Source of the DNA: Clostridium bornimense
Lineage (GTDB): Bacteria > Bacillota > Clostridia > Clostridiales > Clostridiaceae
DNA length: 35,357 nucleotides
Reading direction: 5' to 3'
Assembly: GCF_018917145.1 (NCBI RefSeq)
Contig: NZ_JAHLOD010000034.1
Location: forward strand, 1-35,357
Shown here: in pieces, positions 34,247 through 35,357 of the stretch
Layout: each line of letters starts with the position of its first letter
How positions within the stretch are numbered: the first letter of the stretch is position 1
The notes under the pieces: model-generated
Told to the model about the DNA's origin: nothing
The model's input: only the letters and a program-made list of their open reading frames with translations
The model's database searches: none
Made by a program: the position numbers and the translations under genes

Positions 34247-35248
34247 ATGATTATCACAAAAACACCATTTAGAATGTCATTTTTCGGGGGAGGAACAGAT
34301 ATGGAATCGTTCTTTACTGAAAATGGAGGATCGGTAATATCTACTACATTTGATAAATATTGTTATGTAAATGTAAGGCATTTACCACGTTTTTTTGATT
34401 ATTCTACTGAATTATCATATTCAAAAACAGAAAGAGTTACCTCTGTTGATGATATTCAACATCCTGCTATTCGCAATGCTATGAAATTTCTTGATATGCA
34501 TGAGTTGAGATTAACATACGAGGCAGATTTACCTGCTAGATCAGGTTTAGGAACAAGTAGTTCTTTCGCCGTAGGAATGTTAAATGCTTTTTATGCATTA
34601 AAAGGAAAATATGCGGATAAAAAGAAATTAGCAGATGAAGCTATTTATCTTGAAAGAGTATTATGCGAAGAAGCTGGAGGATGGCAAGATCAAATCGCAG
34701 CATCTTTTGGTGGATTTAATCGAATTAATTTTGGACCAGATGGATATGAAGTGTTACCAATTATTATTAGTCCAGAAAGAAAGAAACAATTAAATAATAA
34801 TTTGATGATGTTTTTTACAGGTTTTGTTAGATTTTCTTCAGATGTTCAAAAAAAGAACAATGTAACTGCAGAAGAAAAGAAGGTTCAACTAAAAGAAATG
34901 CTTTCTTTGGTAGATAAAGCAGAGAATATTTTAATTGATAAAAATACAGATTTGGATGAATTTGGTAGATTATTAGATTACACATGGAAATTAAAGAAAC
35001 AAACCGGCTCAGCTATATCTACAAGTGATATTGATAAATACTATGAAAAAGGAATTCAAGCTGGCGCATTAGGTGGAAAATTACTTGGTGCTGGTGGAGG
35101 AGGTTTCTTAGTGTTCTATGTACAACCTGAGAAACAAGAAGCAGTGATAAATGCTATGAGTGATTTAATGCATATTCCTTTTGAATTTGAGGATGGAGGA
35201 ACTCGAGTTATTCATTATAGTCCGGAAACTTATGTTCCGATAGTGTAA
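34247..35248 (+). CDS. hddA: GHMP kinase, D-glycero-alpha-D-manno-heptose 7-phosphate kinase-like
   Basis: This 333-residue sugar kinase probably phosphorylates a heptose 7-phosphate at C1 on the path to GDP-heptose for a capsule or S-layer glycan. It opens with TKTPFRMSFFGGGTDMESFF. The GHMP ATP-binding loop is LPARSGLGTSSSFAVGMLNA (residues 95-114). EEAGGWQDQIAASFGGFN follows, then the C-terminal motif GKLLGAGGGGFLVFY. These features and the length fit HddA. A fucose or other GHMP sugar kinase is the alternative. AAAGGA precedes the ATG. Partner genes (isomerase, phosphatase, guanylyltransferase) would be expected downstream, outside the window. Confidence 0.83.
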   Translation: MIITKTPFRMSFFGGGTDMESFFTENGGSVISTTFDKYCYVNVRHLPRFFDYSTELSYSKTERVTSVDDIQHPAIRNAMKFLDMHELRLTYEADLPARSGLGTSSSFAVGMLNAFYALKGKYADKKKLADEAIYLERVLCEEAGGWQDQIAASFGGFNRINFGPDGYEVLPIIISPERKKQLNNNLMMFFTGFVRFSSDVQKKNNVTAEEKKVQLKEMLSLVDKAENILIDKNTDLDEFGRLLDYTWKLKKQTGSAISTSDIDKYYEKGIQAGALGGKLLGAGGGGFLVFYVQPEKQEAVINAMSDLMHIPFEFEDGGTRVIHYSPETYVPIV

Positions 35249-35357
35249 AGTTTGCTATGAAAAAATAATATAACAAAAAACACTACCATTTTGAAAATTT
35301 AAGGTAGTAAATTAAAGAAATAATTTAAATTTAAGCATGACAAAAAGACCTTTAATG
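35249..35357. other. Non-coding end of window
   Basis: This short AT-rich stretch follows the GHMP kinase. An imperfect CACTACC/GGTAGT inverted repeat (about 35281-35308) lies here without a T-run. No gene start is recognised before the window ends. Confidence 0.4.

Overview
The window looks like a low-GC Firmicute chromosome, most likely a Clostridium sensu stricto-type genome. This rests on very AT-rich DNA with A/T-ending codons, strong GGAGG ribosome sites, a YtxC-type sporulation protein, and the clostridial order ytxC-thrS-infC-rpmI-rplT ... pheST ... zapA-U32-mutS2. No tRNA, rRNA or CRISPR was recognised. The species cannot be named from sequence alone.

Region 1 (1-11.8 kb) is conserved housekeeping. 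It holds ytxC, a threonyl T-box with thrS, an attenuated leader with infC (AUU start), rpmI and rplT, then ktrB-ktrA-TrmH-family methyltransferase, and a phenylalanyl T-box with pheS-pheT. Region 2 (11.8-26.9 kb) carries bioY with a perfect BirA-type operator, DUF1284, a ZapA with a very long coiled coil, a U32 peptidase/hydroxylase, mutS2, DUF523, an M16C metalloprotease, a divergent transposase-like gene, an Orn/Lys/Arg decarboxylase (minus strand) and a Ctc/L25 protein.

From 7.6 to 24.6 kb the gaps between operons are littered with one dispersed repeat family. A 1.05-kb element (23472-24519) encodes an IS1595/ISXO2-like protein. Three 82-95 bp palindromes (7908, 11898, 20184) keep the same two different ends as that element, which suggests they are its internally deleted, MITE-like derivatives. 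A related end sequence is also iterated in tandem with a 70-71 bp period at two loci. The transposase-like protein seems to have lost an acidic catalytic residue while keeping its zinc ribbon, so a REP/RAYT-like or domesticated relationship is possible. This is the best candidate for an undescribed system here.

Region 3 (27-35.3 kb) is the start of a surface-polysaccharide locus. Two copies of a Wzz/BY-kinase fusion plus initiating sugar-phosphate transferase flank a UDP-glucose dehydrogenase and a decayed AT-rich gap. They are followed by a truncated DUF1972 glycosyltransferase and a heptose-7-phosphate-type GHMP kinase. The kinases would control chain length, the transferases would load the first sugar on undecaprenyl phosphate, and Ugd and the GHMP kinase would supply UDP-glucuronate and an activated heptose precursor. 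The locus continues beyond the window.
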